DNA from: GCA-2687025 sp964473525
GTDB lineage: Bacteria > Poribacteria > WGA-4E > GCA-2687025
NCBI GenBank assembly: GCA_964473525.1
Contig: CAYYPK010000006.1
Location: 1-64,000, forward strand
Direction of reading: 5' to 3'
DNA: 64,000 nucleotides
Positions within the stretch are counted from its first letter, which is position 1. The number at the start of each line of letters is the position of its first letter. Shown piece by piece: positions 1 through 12,052 of the stretch. The notes below the pieces were generated by a model. It did no database searches. It saw only the letters and a program-made list of their open reading frames with translations, and was not told the origin of the DNA. The position numbers and the translations under genes were made by a program.

Positions 1-29
1 CGGTCGTCTCGTCCGGAGCGGGCGACAGA

Positions 30-2957
<2,928 letters not shown>

Positions 2958-2968
<11 letters not shown>

Positions 2969-3287
2969 CTTCGCTGCTCCCTTGCTCGGCCGCCGTTTCC
3001 CACGCACGTACCCGCGCGGTGAGTGTCTCTCTCAGTACCTGGATATCTTCTCGTGACGGCGGCTCCGTGAGCCGCAACGCCCTAACAAGCGCTTTCGGCT
3101 CTACGGCTCGCTCGACGCACGTCTCGCTGGCGCACACGTAGGCGCCACGTCCGCCCGACCGCTTGGGTCCGTCGACTCGCACGCGGCCGTCGGCGCCTCC
3201 GTGAATCCGCGCGAAAGCCGTCTGTGGCCCCCGCTGGCGGCACGCAAGGCACATTCTCTGCGGCGCGCGCGACTCTCGCGATCCCAT
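2958..3287 (-). CDS. ylxR: YlxR family RNA-binding protein (DUF448)
   Basis: A small basic protein of 109 residues from the YlxR/DUF448 family, which sits between nusA and infB in many bacteria and has been linked to RNA binding. The family core is visible: RMCLACRQRGPQ near residue 11 and GGRGAYVCASETCVERA near residue 45. The start at 3287 is preceded by CGGAG with 8-nt spacing. It begins 28 nt after nusA and overlaps infB by 11 nt, so it is almost certainly co-transcribed and translationally coupled to infB. Confidence 0.93.
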
Positions 3288-3315
3288 GGTGCGCTCCGGC
3301 GGTAAGTTCCCGTTG

Positions 3316-4800
3316 TTACTCCTCGTCGGTGTCGTCCAGGTCGTCGGCCTCCGCCTCGTGAATCACGGCAGCGTCGGCGTCCGGTTCCTCGTCGGCGTCA
3401 GCGACATCGGCGCCTTCGGCGTCGGCGTCCTCCTCCGCGTCTACAAGCTCTGGCGCGGTGACGGCCACGGCGTGCTGCGCCGATTCCACCAGCTTCTCCG
3501 CGGTCTTCATGCCCAGGTTCGGGAGCTCGGCAAGCGCCGTTGGGTCAGCGACTGCAACGGCGCCGATGGAGTCGTAAGCGTTCTCCCGAAGCGTGACCGC
3601 CAGCTTCGGCGTCACGCCCAGCAGCTCCTCAACCGGGGCCTCCGCCGGGTCTTGGTCGGGGGTGTCCTCGCCTTCGGCCATCTCCTCGTCGCTCTTGAAG
3701 ACCTCGGAAACGACCTGGTCGCGCAGGGCCTCTCCAGCCTCGCGCTCGCCCACGATGTCGATTTGGCAGCCTGTCAGCCGGCTGGCTAGCCGCGCGTTCT
3801 GACCGCGGCGCCCGATCGCGAGCGACAGCGCCTCGTCCGGCACCACCACAATCGCCACGGGTTCGCCATCCTCGTCTTCCTCGAAGATGACGTCCGTGAT
3901 TTCCTTCACCGGGCTGAGCGCGTTGGCGACAAACCGCTTGGGGTCGGCGCTCCACTCGATCACGTCGATGCGTTCGCCGTTGAGCTCCTGCATGACCATT
4001 TGCACGCGGCTGCCTCGCACTCCGACGCACGTCCCTACCGGGTCGATCCCGTCCTCGGTCGTCGCGACGGCGATCTTGGACCGTTCGCCCGCCTCGCGTG
4101 CGACGGCCTCGATCTGCACGAGTTCGTCGGCGATCTCCGGCACTTCCTGCTCGAACAGCCTGACGAGGAAGACCGGCTCGGCGCGAGACAAGATCACTGG
4201 CGCCTTCGGGCGCCTGCCGATCCGCTCCTCGTCGTCGGGGTCCACGACGTCGATGATGAGGGCGCGCATGCGGTCGCCACGACGGTAGCGTTCGTTCCGC
4301 AGTTGCTCTTTCAAGGGCAGCACGGCCTCGGCGCCCTCGATTTCCATGATGATGTCGCGGTAGTCCTCCTGTTGGACGACGCCGGACACGACCTCCTCGA
4401 CGCGGTCCTTGTAGAGGCCGAAGATGTTCGCTCGCTCGGCGTCCTTGATCTTCTGCACGAGTATCTGACGCGCGAGTTGCGCCTCAATGCGTCCGAAGTC
4501 CTCGGTGCGCACGGGAACCTGCACGAGCTCACCAACACGCGCCTCGGGATGCAGTTTCACTGCTTCCTCGATGGGTATCTCGGTGGCGTATGTCCGCATG
4601 ATCTCGACGACGCGCTTGGGGGCGGCGATGCGAATCTCACCGGTTTCCTCGTCCAGACCGACATCGACGACCGCCTCCAGACCGAAGCGCCTGCGCGCCG
4701 CCTGCAAGAGGGCCGACTCGATTGCCTCGACGAGGATGTCCTTGCCCAGACCCTTTTGGCTCAGGATCTGCTGCATGCTCGTTAACAGGTTCTGGTTCAT
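3316..4800 (-). CDS. nusA: Transcription termination/antitermination factor NusA
   Basis: NusA binds RNA polymerase and nascent RNA and modulates pausing, termination and antitermination. The protein has about 494 residues from MNQNLLTSMQQ; a GTG eight codons upstream is possible. The NusA N-terminal domain (residues 1-130) is followed by an S1 region and two KH domains (CVGVRGSRVQ, GRRGQNARLA). A C-terminal helix-hairpin-helix (LLGVTPKLAVTLRENAYDSI) and a strongly acidic Asp/Glu/Ala tail of about 40 residues complete it. The acidic tail is longer than in many relatives. It lies 57 nt downstream of rimP and 28 nt upstream of ylxR. Confidence 0.96.
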   Translation of the reverse strand: MNQNLLTSMQQILSQKGLGKDILVEAIESALLQAARRRFGLEAVVDVGLDEETGEIRIAAPKRVVEIMRTYATEIPIEEAVKLHPEARVGELVQVPVRTEDFGRIEAQLARQILVQKIKDAERANIFGLYKDRVEEVVSGVVQQEDYRDIIMEIEGAEAVLPLKEQLRNERYRRGDRMRALIIDVVDPDDEERIGRRPKAPVILSRAEPVFLVRLFEQEVPEIADELVQIEAVAREAGERSKIAVATTEDGIDPVGTCVGVRGSRVQMVMQELNGERIDVIEWSADPKRFVANALSPVKEITDVIFEEDEDGEPVAIVVVPDEALSLAIGRRGQNARLASRLTGCQIDIVGEREAGEALRDQVVSEVFKSDEEMAEGEDTPDQDPAEAPVEELLGVTPKLAVTLRENAYDSIGAVAVADPTALAELPNLGMKTAEKLVESAQHAVAVTAPELVDAEEDADAEGADVADADEEPDADAAVIHEAEADDLDDTDEE

Positions 4801-4857
4801 ATCCCACGTCCCATCATTGCGCACTGCGCTGCGGCCGACTCGTGTCGTCCCGCCCCG

Positions 4858-5358
4858 CTACATGCGTATGTCGAAGCGTCCCTCTATGACGTCGTCGAGG
4901 GGTATTTCGGCGTCGCCGCCCTTGTCCAGCGCCAACGTCAACGCGGGGCCGGCTGATACGAGCTTTCCGACGAGTCGTTCCTCGCGCGGGCTATCTCCAC
5001 CGACCCGTCGTCTCACGGTCACGAAGTGTCCCTCGGCGCGTCGAAAGTCCGCGGCGTTCCGCAGCGGCCGGTCCAGTCCAGGTGAACCCACCTCGAAGGC
5101 GGTTCGGTCGTTCGCGATGCCCTCTACGAGCAACATCGACATGACGGCGCGGTGCATCCGTTGGCACTCACCGATCGTCACGCCGCCCGGCCGATGGATG
5201 AACAGCCGCCCTGTCGAGTGCCCGGCGCCACTGCCCCACTCGACATCCACTAGCTCGATGCCCTCGGCTTCGAGCATCGGGCCGCAGAGGGCCGCGATCC
5301 GTTCGCGCGTCTCTTCGCGCGCCTGACTGTCCGCCGCCGAACCGGCTTCCGAGTCCAC
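4858..5358 (-). CDS. rimP: Ribosome maturation factor RimP
   Basis: RimP is needed for 30S subunit maturation. I choose the GTG at 5358 because AAGGAG lies 8 nt upstream and the resulting 166-residue protein matches the usual RimP length. Longer in-frame starts would run through the leader hairpin. Recognisable core: IELVDVEW, LFIHRPGGVTIGECQRMHRAV, FEVGSPGLDRPLRNAADFRRAEGH. It is the first gene of the rimP-nusA-ylxR-infB operon. Confidence 0.94.
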   Translation of the reverse strand: MDSEAGSAADSQAREETRERIAALCGPMLEAEGIELVDVEWGSGAGHSTGRLFIHRPGGVTIGECQRMHRAVMSMLLVEGIANDRTAFEVGSPGLDRPLRNAADFRRAEGHFVTVRRRVGGDSPREERLVGKLVSAGPALTLALDKGGDAEIPLDDVIEGRFDIRM

Positions 5359-5379
5359 CAAACCGTCTCCTTGGGTCCA

Positions 5380-5411
5380 CAAAGCAAAAGAGCGGGTCGA
5401 AACCCACTCTT
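5380..5411 (-). promoter_or_regulatory. rimP leader hairpin (terminator-like)
   Basis: Read on the minus strand, AGAGTGGGT (5410-5402), a TTCG loop (5401-5398) and ACCCGCTCT (5397-5389) form a 9-bp stem with one G-U pair. TTTTGCTTT follows, ending 8 nt before the Shine-Dalgarno of rimP. This is the form of an intrinsic terminator placed in the 5' leader, as in the hairpins described upstream of rimP in other bacteria. It probably attenuates operon transcription. What would release it is not visible. Confidence 0.75.
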
Positions 5412-5513
5412 CACACACAGCGTCGCTATCCCGCTCACCCGCAGAGGGCATTGTGAAGATGCTAGACCATCGGTTCGAAACTCTCTGCCTACAAGGGATT
5501 CCGAGTCGCAACA

Positions 5514-5542
5514 AGGGTAACACAGGGGCCTTGGGTTTGCAA
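5514..5542 (-). promoter_or_regulatory. Possible promoter of the rimP operon
   Basis: On the minus strand TTGCAA (5542-5537) and TACCCT (5519-5514) are separated by 17 nt, about 100 nt upstream of the leader hairpin. The hexamers match consensus only partly. Confidence 0.3.
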
Positions 5543-5607
5543 GCGACAGGACATGCGCTTCCGGTGTCCCGGCCGGTTCACGGAAAGGCGCCTGATGGCG
5601 GGCGAGC

Positions 5608-5636
5608 GCCAGCCCCGGCAGCGCGCCGGGGCTGGC
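5608..5636 (-). terminator. Perfect 12-bp inverted repeat downstream of secreted protein
   Basis: GCCAGCCCCGGC (5608-5619) and its exact complement (5625-5636) flank a 5-nt loop, about 20 nt beyond the stop of the gene at 5658-6281. No U-tract follows, so it may be a terminator, an RNA-stabilising 3' hairpin or a dispersed palindrome. Confidence 0.5.
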
Positions 5637-5657
5637 TCCATGCTGGGGGCCGCGACT

Positions 5658-6281
5658 CTAGTGCGAGGATTTCAGGGCGGCCCAAGTGGACCCAAGCTTG
5701 CCGGCGGGATCGACCGAGAGCCCGACGCCCGGCTCCACGAGCACGACGTAGTTGCTGCCGTGGCCGGCGGCAGGGGCGTCCGCGTTGCCGCCGATGGCGA
5801 TCTCACCCTTGTCGAAGTCCGCCTTCCACAGGTTGAAGGTACCCATGTTCGCGTCCGTGGACCCGAGGACGCCCTCGGGGTTGTCGTCTGGGTCGAACAC
5901 GCGCTCGTAACCGTCGGTGAGCCACTGTGGCGGGAGGCCAGCGCGCTCCTCCTCGCCCCGGCTGTCGTGCCCAATCCACACGGTGGCGGGTCCGTCGACA
6001 GAGATGACGAGGAACTCGGCGCCCGCCGAATTCTTGTCGTCGTTAGCGGTCATGATCCACTGAATGCCCTCGAGTTCGACGGGCATCATCGTGATCGTGT
6101 AGGCGCGGTCGATGTAGTAGACCGTCCCCACCTGAAGATCGTCGCCGACTTCGTACGCCAATTTGCTCCCGACATCGACGATCTCGATGCCAATCTTGTC
6201 CCGAGCGACGCCCACGTCGCCGATCAGCGCAAACAGCGCCGCGCATGCCAGCCAGACAGCGACAGGTCGCAAGTGTGCCAT
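5658..6281 (-). CDS. Small secreted protein, stand-alone beta-sandwich-like domain
   Basis: A 207-residue protein with a Sec signal peptide (AVWLACAALFALIGDVGVA). The remainder contains VYYIDRAYTI, IMTANDDK, ATVWIGHDSR, WLTDG, TFNLWKADF and GEIAIGGNADA. This pattern resembles a domain I have seen appended to secreted polysaccharide-degrading enzymes (tDRtYtf...TANDDK...VYVAYDdR...P.WL...f.ly.kdf..G.v.lGGN). Here it is the whole mature protein. It is probably extracellular or surface-attached; the ligand is unknown. A strong ribosome site (AAGGAGGG) and a near-consensus promoter precede it. The function is not assigned. Confidence 0.85.
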   Translation of the reverse strand: MAHLRPVAVWLACAALFALIGDVGVARDKIGIEIVDVGSKLAYEVGDDLQVGTVYYIDRAYTITMMPVELEGIQWIMTANDDKNSAGAEFLVISVDGPATVWIGHDSRGEEERAGLPPQWLTDGYERVFDPDDNPEGVLGSTDANMGTFNLWKADFDKGEIAIGGNADAPAAGHGSNYVVLVEPGVGLSVDPAGKLGSTWAALKSSH

Positions 6282-6371
6282 GTAGACCGCCCTCCTTGCC
6301 GTAGCATATGAGATTTCGACTCCTGGGGGTGTTTCCCCGCCCCGCTGTCGGAGCAGGGCCCACCCCCTTGC

Positions 6372-6400
6372 CTTCTAACACCACCAAGATGCGGTGTCAA
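6372..6400 (-). promoter_or_regulatory. Sigma70-type promoter for the secreted protein gene
   Basis: Minus strand: a perfect TTGACA at 6400-6395, a 17-nt spacer, and TAGAAG at 6377-6372. The predicted leader to the gene starting at 6281 is about 85 nt. Confidence 0.65.
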
Positions 6401-6597
6401 CACGATAGGACGCGTGTGCCCCAGATTCAGGCCTGCTGCCTTGTATATCGTATGCGTCCGTCGGGCCGAATTCCTGCCGGTCGCGGCTACCGCGGCGTCG
6501 GCCAGCGGCAAGGGCAGACACGAGCCGCTGCCGCCCAACCAGCAGATCGCTGCCCGTGCAACGGCGTACGGCGCGAGTAGTTGGCTCGCCGAACGCG

Positions 6598-6606
6598 TGC
6601 TAGAAT
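6598..6606 (+). promoter_or_regulatory. Extended -10 promoter element for tautomerase gene
   Basis: TGCTAGAAT is an extended -10 (TGnTANAAT) 31 nt before the start codon at 6638. No good -35 hexamer is seen. Confidence 0.4.
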
Positions 6607-6637
6607 CGCGGCGCCACCACAGCAGGAGGACGCCGCG

Positions 6638-6868
6638 ATGCCGCACGTCAACATACGCATGTACCCCGGTCGCACCGACGAGCAGAAGCAGGCGTTGACC
6701 GACAAGGTCATCGAGGCCTTCGGTGAGGCGCTGGACATTCCACCTCGGTGGCTCACCGTCGCGATCGAGGAGGTCGATGCCGACGACTGGCACGCCCAGG
6801 TCGTCGGGCCGGAGATTCTGGCGAAGGCCGATCTGCTCACGAAGCAGCCAGAGTACCTGGACGACTGA
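6638..6868 (+). CDS. 4-oxalocrotonate tautomerase family protein
   Basis: A small tautomerase of 76 residues. After removal of the initiator Met the N-terminus is Pro (MPHVNIRMYPGR), the catalytic base of this superfamily. The pattern GRTDEQKQALTDKVIEAFGEALDIPPRWLTVAIEEV fits the 4-OT fold, which forms oligomers. The start at 6638 is fixed by GGAGG nine bases upstream and by the need for Pro at position 2. The substrate cannot be told from sequence. It ends 52 nt before the tricorn homologue and may be co-transcribed with it. Confidence 0.9.
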   Translation: MPHVNIRMYPGRTDEQKQALTDKVIEAFGEALDIPPRWLTVAIEEVDADDWHAQVVGPEILAKADLLTKQPEYLDD

Positions 6869-6920
6869 CCGCCGCTCGGGCCCCAGGGCCTATCACCTTC
6901 ACTATGAACGGGAGCGGCAC

Positions 6921-9900
6921 GTGTCAGGCTATTACCGCCATCCGACGATCCACGGCGACGACCTCGTGTTCGTAAGCGAGGATGACCTATGGACGGTGTC
7001 GACCGAGGGAGGGATCGCGCGTCGGCTGACCTCCTCAATCGGGCCGACGCGTTCCCCATCCTACTCGCCGGACGGGTCGCTTCTCGCGTTCGTCGCCTCC
7101 GACGACGGGCCTGCGGAAGTCCATCTCATGGACGCCGAGGGCGGCGAGCCGCAGCGGCTCACGTATCAGGCGGCGAACGCCATCGTCGCTGGGTGGACGC
7201 CTGATGGCTCCGCCATCTACTACGCCAGCAACGCCGAGGGTCCATACGCCCACGTCCACGAACTGTGGACGCAGCCGGCCAAGGGCGGCCTACCGACGCG
7301 GCTGCCGTACGGCCCGGCCGACTGCATCACGCACGGCCCCAACGGCGCCCTAGCTCTGGCGCGGCACGGCAGACGCGATCCGGCGCGCTGGAAGCGGTAC
7401 CGGGGTGGTACGGCCGGACGTCTGTGGGTGGACACGGACGGCGAAGGCGTGTTCGCGCCGCTGGCGCCCGTCGAGAGCGCCTACGCCACGCCGATGTGGA
7501 TCGGCGACCGCATCTACTTCGTGAGCGATCACGAGGGTATCGGCAACATCTACTCCTGCCTGCCTGGCGGGCAGGATCTGCGCCGACATACCGACCACGA
7601 CGAGTACTACGTCCGTGGGGCGTCCACGGACGGAACGCGCATCGCCTACCAGGCCGGCGCCGAGCTGCACGTGTACGACACGGCGTCGGATTCAGACCAG
7701 CCCGTGCGCGTGGACTACCGCAGCCCTCACACGCAACGCCGCCGCATGTTCGCTGCGCCTGACAAGTTCCTGCAGGGCTATGCCCCGCATCCCGACGGCC
7801 ACGCGCTCGCGATGACCGTACGCGGCAAGCCCTTCACGATGGCGAACTGGGAGGGCGCCGCGCTACAGCATGGAGAACCGGACGGCGTCCGATACCGGCT
7901 TACGGAGTGGCTGAACGACGGCGCGCGGCTCGTCACTGTGTCCGACGAAGGTGGCGAGGAGGCGCTAGAGATTCACACTGCGGACGGCTCGTCGGAGCCT
8001 ACGCGGCTAGACACTGTCGACATTGGCAGACCGACAGGTCTGGAGGTTTCGCCGACGGCTGACAGCGTCCTCCTCGCCAACCACCGCCGCGAGCTGCACG
8101 CCATCGACCTCGACACCGGCGAAGCGCGCCTCCTGGACAGCAGTCCGTATGGTGGAATCCGCGGCATGGCGTGGTCGCCGGACGGCAAGTGGGCCGCCTA
8201 CGGATTCGCGGGCAGCGAGCGCACCTCCTGCATCAAGATCGCCGAAGTCGAAACAGGCGAACTCCACGACGTCACGCATCGCGAATTCACGGATGTCGGC
8301 CCTGCTTGGGATCCGTCAGGAAAGTACCTCTACTTCGTGTCGCGCCGGGCGTTCAACCCAGTGTACGACGACGTGCACTTCGACCTGGGGTTCCCACAGG
8401 CGGCGCGGCCGTTCCTCGTCACCCTCCAGGCGGAGGTACCCCACCCCTTCGTCGCTCGGCCTCGACCGTTGCACGAAGACGGAGGCAAGGATGACAAGGC
8501 GGACGAGGAGGACGGGTCCACGGAAGCGTCGACGCAGGAGGCCAAGGATGGCCAGGCGGACCAGAGCGGGGATGAGACCAGCGCTGGGGGGTCGGTCGAC
8601 GACGAGGCGAGCGATGACAAGCCGACCCCAGATCCAGTCGAGATCGACTTCGAAGGTATTCAGCAGCGCGTCCTTGCGTTCCCCTACCCGGAGGGCCGCT
8701 ACGGGTACATCGCTGGCATCGAGGACAAGGCGCTCTTCGTGAGCTACCCCATCAGTGGATCGCTTCCGTCGCCAGGTAAGGACGGCGATGGGCCGAGCGG
8801 GACGCTCCACGCGTACGACTTCAAGGAGCAGAAGAAGGACACCATCGTCTCCGGGATCGACGGGTTCGCGCTATCCCGCGACGCCAAGACGTTGGTCTAC
8901 CGCGCGGGCTCCAGACTCCGTGCGCTGAAGGCTGGTGTGAAGGCCGACGAAGCCGCGGGCAAGGAGGGCCCGGGACGCAAGAGCGGCTGGATCGACCTGA
9001 GCCGCGTACGCGCGTCGGTGGACCCTCGCGCGGAATGGCGCCAGATGTATCGCGAGGCGTGGCGCCTCCAGCGGGAGCACTTCTGGACCGAGGACATGTC
9101 CGCAGTGGACTGGGAGCGGGTGTATCAGCGTTACCTGCCGCTCCTGGATCGCATAGGCTGCCGTTCGGAGTTCTCCGATCTCATGTGGGAGATGCAGGGC
9201 GAGCTCGGCACGTCGCACGCGTATGAGATGGGCGGCGACTACCCCACCGGCCCCAACTACCCGCAGGGGTTCCTCGCAGCCGACCTCACGTACGACAGCG
9301 ACGCCGGCGGCTATCGCGTCGACCGCATCGTACGTGGCGATGCGTGGGACGACGCTGGCGACTCGCCCCTGAACCGCACGGGCATCGGCGTGCGCGAGGG
9401 CGATGTTCTGCTGGCCGTGGGCGGCCGTCCAGTCGACGACCGTCGGACGCCGGGCGCGGCGCTTGTGCATCGCGCGGGGCAGGAGACTGAGTTGACGGTC
9501 GTGGGGGCCGCCGAGGATGCGGAACCCCGCCGTGTCACCGTGAAGCCAACCGGGAACGAAACTGGCGCGCGTTACCGCGAGTGGGTAGTCGCGAACCGCA
9601 ACTACGTGCACGCGCAGACGGAGGGCCAGGTAGGCTATGTCCACATCCCTGACATGGGGGGGACGCGGCTACGCGGAGTTCCACCGCGCCTACCTGGCGG
9701 AGCTCGACTTCCCCGCACTCATCGTAGACGTACGACACAATCGAGGCGGCCACGTATCCCCACTGCTGTTGGAGAAGCTTGCCCGCAGGCGCATCGGCTA
9801 CGACCAGCCCCGTTACGGCCCGCCGATGCCCTATCCGCACGATTCCGTCATGGGGCCGATGGTCGCCTTGACCGACGAGAACTCCGGGTCGGATGGCGAC

Positions 9901-10248
9901 ATATTCTCGCACTGCTTCAAGCTCATGGGCCTGGGGCCGCTGGTGGGCACGCGCACCTGGGGCGGGGTCATCGGCATCAGCCCTTCGTCGTCGTTCGTCG
10001 ACGGCGGCCTGACCACGCAGCCTGAGTACTCGTTCTGGTTCGAGGACGTGGGCTGGGACGTGGAGAACTACGGCGCCGACCCGGACATAGACGTGCCATA
10101 CAGGCCGCAGGACTACGTGGCCGGCGTCGACCCGCAGATGGAGCGTGGTCTGACGGAGATCCGGCGGCTGCTCGTCGAGAATCCGCCGCGGTTGCCCGAC
10201 CTGAGCCGTCGGCCGCGACTGCCGCTGCCTTCGCTGCCGCCAAGATAG
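6921..10248 (+). CDS. Tricorn protease homologue (frameshifted in a G7 run)
   Basis: Tricorn proteases are large serine peptidases that trim peptides released by upstream proteases. The start is GTG at 6921 (VSGYYRHPTI) with GGAG 7 nt upstream. A WD-like propeller region (YSPDGSLLAFVASDDG, WSPDGKWAAYGF) is followed by an acidic linker near residue 530, a C1 region with the conserved TSHAYEMGGDY, and a PDZ segment (GIGVREGDVLLAVGGRPV). The catalytic part has VDVRHNRGGH and ENSGSDGDIFSH, with the nucleophile Ser in GSDGD, then ENYGADPD. The reading frame breaks at seven Gs (9656-9662). Reading six Gs gives IPDMGGRGYAEFHR and one continuous protein of about 1108 residues, the family's usual length. 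The break is therefore probably a sequencing error, though a real frameshift cannot be excluded. Confidence 0.9.
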
Positions 10249-10249
10249 G

Positions 10250-11095
10250 CTAGTTGGCGCGGCCGGAGCGCCCAGACGGCCCGCCGAACACCGCGCGCGC
10301 GCGCCATGCGACGTACTCGCTCATCCGGATCCACGAGTAGTTGTGGGACGGCCGGTCATCTTGGGGCTCCGGCACATAGCGCCCCTCGTTCTCGTACAGC
10401 CCGTCCAGAGACGCCTTCATGTGAGGGAGTCCGTCCAGCAGCGCGCGGTGCCCCAGGAACCGCCAGTGGAAGCCGTAGTCCTCGGCGCCGTCAAACGCCC
10501 CCTGACACAACACGGAACCTGTGTCGATGCCGTCATCGACTTGTAGGAGCGTGTACCCCACGTACTCCGGTTCACCCTTGAGCAGCGCCCAGCCGGCGGT
10601 GTGCAGCCCCCGATATTCGGGCGTGATCCCTTCGTGGAGCACGAACGTGCCGTACCGAGGGATGTCGAAGAAACTGCGGCGAAAGATCGTCCTGCCGCAC
10701 GTCGCGAACGCGACATCCGGGGCCGCCTCCGCTATCCTGTCTCGCCACTCGCGCGCGTGGATGTTGTCACAGGAATACACCGGAGCGGCCGTCTCCGGGA
10801 CGGTCAGGAACTCCTCGGGGAACTCCGCATCCCACAGGCGGCGCTCTTCCTTACCGAACCGGGTGACGTAGTACGCGTAGAAGACCAACTCGTCCAGGAC
10901 GCGGAACAGCCCGAGCCGTTTCACGCGCCGCCGCACCTCGCGGATCTTAGCGGATCGTTCCCGCCAGTCCTCCTCAATGAAGAACACCCCGGCCAGGGTG
11001 TAATGCTCATCAAGCCAGCGGATGAACCCGCCGTTGAAGCCAGTCCGGCGCCCGACGAATACGACGCGCATCTGCTTGGGATCAGGTCGGGTCAT
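10250..11095 (-). CDS. Formyltransferase-family protein
   Basis: 281 residues with the N10-formyltetrahydrofolate-dependent formyltransferase fold seen in Met-tRNA, GAR and sugar-amine formyltransferases. Visible core: the N-terminal strand MRVVFVGRRTGFNGGFI, NIH near the middle, HEGITPEYRGLHTAGWALLKGEPEYVGYTL and VDDGIDTGSVL. The Asn-His-Asp catalytic set is only partly conventional: an HEG stands where HPSxLP is usual. It is too short and divergent for Met-tRNA formyltransferase. Its neighbours, galU and a phosphoglycosyl transferase, suggest N-formylation of a sugar in surface glycan synthesis. It ends 1 nt from the convergent tricorn gene. Confidence 0.8.
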   Translation of the reverse strand: MTRPDPKQMRVVFVGRRTGFNGGFIRWLDEHYTLAGVFFIEEDWRERSAKIREVRRRVKRLGLFRVLDELVFYAYYVTRFGKEERRLWDAEFPEEFLTVPETAAPVYSCDNIHAREWRDRIAEAAPDVAFATCGRTIFRRSFFDIPRYGTFVLHEGITPEYRGLHTAGWALLKGEPEYVGYTLLQVDDGIDTGSVLCQGAFDGAEDYGFHWRFLGHRALLDGLPHMKASLDGLYENEGRYVPEPQDDRPSHNYSWIRMSEYVAWRARAVFGGPSGRSGRAN

Positions 11096-11165
11096 GGCCC
11101 CGGACTCACCCTACAACCAACGCTGGCCAGAACGCGCAGGGCGTGGCGTCGGCCCACGCAGAGGC

Positions 11166-12035
11166 CTACACGTCGTCGTCCAGTTGCGCGCGGGCGAAGT
11201 CGGCGAACTCCGGCCCGAATTCGGGGTCCATCAACGCCATTTCGAGGAAGGCGCGGAAGTAGCTGCGGTAGTTGCCGATGTCCAGGCGGTGCTCTCCGCC
11301 GTCCATCTGCACACCCCACACGGGAAGGCCCGCCTGTAACATCAGCCGCATGGTGTCCGTGATCTGGATCTCGCCACCACGTCCTGGCTCCGTGCGGCGG
11401 ATGTAGTCGAACACCACTGGGGAGAATACATAGCGACCGGCGACGGCGAGCGTGCTGGGCGCTTCTTCCACGGCCGGCTTCTCGACGAGGTCGGCGATGG
11501 GGAAACGCTGCCCCGGCTCACCGGCTGGCTTGGCGATACCGTATCTCACCACGTCCTCCGGCTCGACCGTCTCGAACAGGATCGTCGCAGCGGCGTTCTC
11601 GGCGGCGTGGGTTTCGACAAGTCGCGAGAGAATGCCCCCGGGGCTTGCCGAGCGAATCAGTGAGTCGCCGAGGCTGACGACGAACGGCTCGCCAGCGACG
11701 AATCCCTCGGCGTGCGCGATAGCGTCGGCGAGGCCCTTCGGCACGCTCTGACGCGTGTAGTGCATCTGGCAGCGCAAGGCGTCCTCGAGTCCATGCGATG
11801 ACGAGCCGTTGATGTCGAAGTGGTCCTCAATGGCGCGCTTCTGCTGACTCGTGACGACCAGCACCTGGTCGATATCCGCCGCGGCGATCTCCTCGACGAC
11901 GTACTGGATCACCGGCTTGCGCCCGACCGGCAGCATCTCCTTGGGCTGTGACTTCGTCGCGGGCAAGAGGCGCGTGCCAAAGCCCGCCGCTGGGATGACC
12001 GCCTTGCGTATCTGTGTCGGCTCTGAAGCCGCCAT
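11166..12035 (-). CDS. galU: UTP-glucose-1-phosphate uridylyltransferase
   Basis: Makes UDP-glucose from UTP and glucose 1-phosphate for glycan synthesis. The nucleotidyltransferase signature is at the N-terminus (KAVIPAAGFGTRLLPATKSQPKEMLPV), followed by QYVVEEI, VSLGDSL and VEKP. Length is about 289 residues, normal for GalU. AGGAG lies 10 nt before the ATG at 12035; an ATG at 12041 is 4 nt from it and is the alternative. It starts 17 nt after the phosphoglycosyl transferase stop, in the same operon. Confidence 0.93.
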   Translation of the reverse strand: MAASEPTQIRKAVIPAAGFGTRLLPATKSQPKEMLPVGRKPVIQYVVEEIAAADIDQVLVVTSQQKRAIEDHFDINGSSSHGLEDALRCQMHYTRQSVPKGLADAIAHAEGFVAGEPFVVSLGDSLIRSASPGGILSRLVETHAAENAAATILFETVEPEDVVRYGIAKPAGEPGQRFPIADLVEKPAVEEAPSTLAVAGRYVFSPVVFDYIRRTEPGRGGEIQITDTMRLMLQAGLPVWGVQMDGGEHRLDIGNYRSYFRAFLEMALMDPEFGPEFADFARAQLDDDV

Positions 12036-12052
12036 CGGCATCACTCTCCTAA

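Larger units (their letters stand above)
6282..6637. other. Divergent intergenic region
   Basis: About 355 bases between the divergent genes at 5658-6281 and 6638-6868. It holds a promoter for each side (listed separately). I see no RNA gene and no convincing small ORF in the rest. Confidence 0.6.

Noticed and set aside
5455..5490. tRNA gene (GGTTCGAAAC looks like a T-loop)
   Set aside because: The flanking bases do not form a 5-bp T-arm, and no anticodon or acceptor stem can be drawn on either strand.
6723..6920. Upstream extension of the tricorn protein (in-frame start at 6723)
   Set aside because: It lies inside the tautomerase gene in another frame. The GTG at 6921 has a good ribosome site and gives the normal N-terminus.
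9637..10248. Separate S41 peptidase gene beginning at 9637
   Set aside because: It continues the tricorn homologue in another frame after the G7 run. There is no ribosome site, and the catalytic half would lack its first part.
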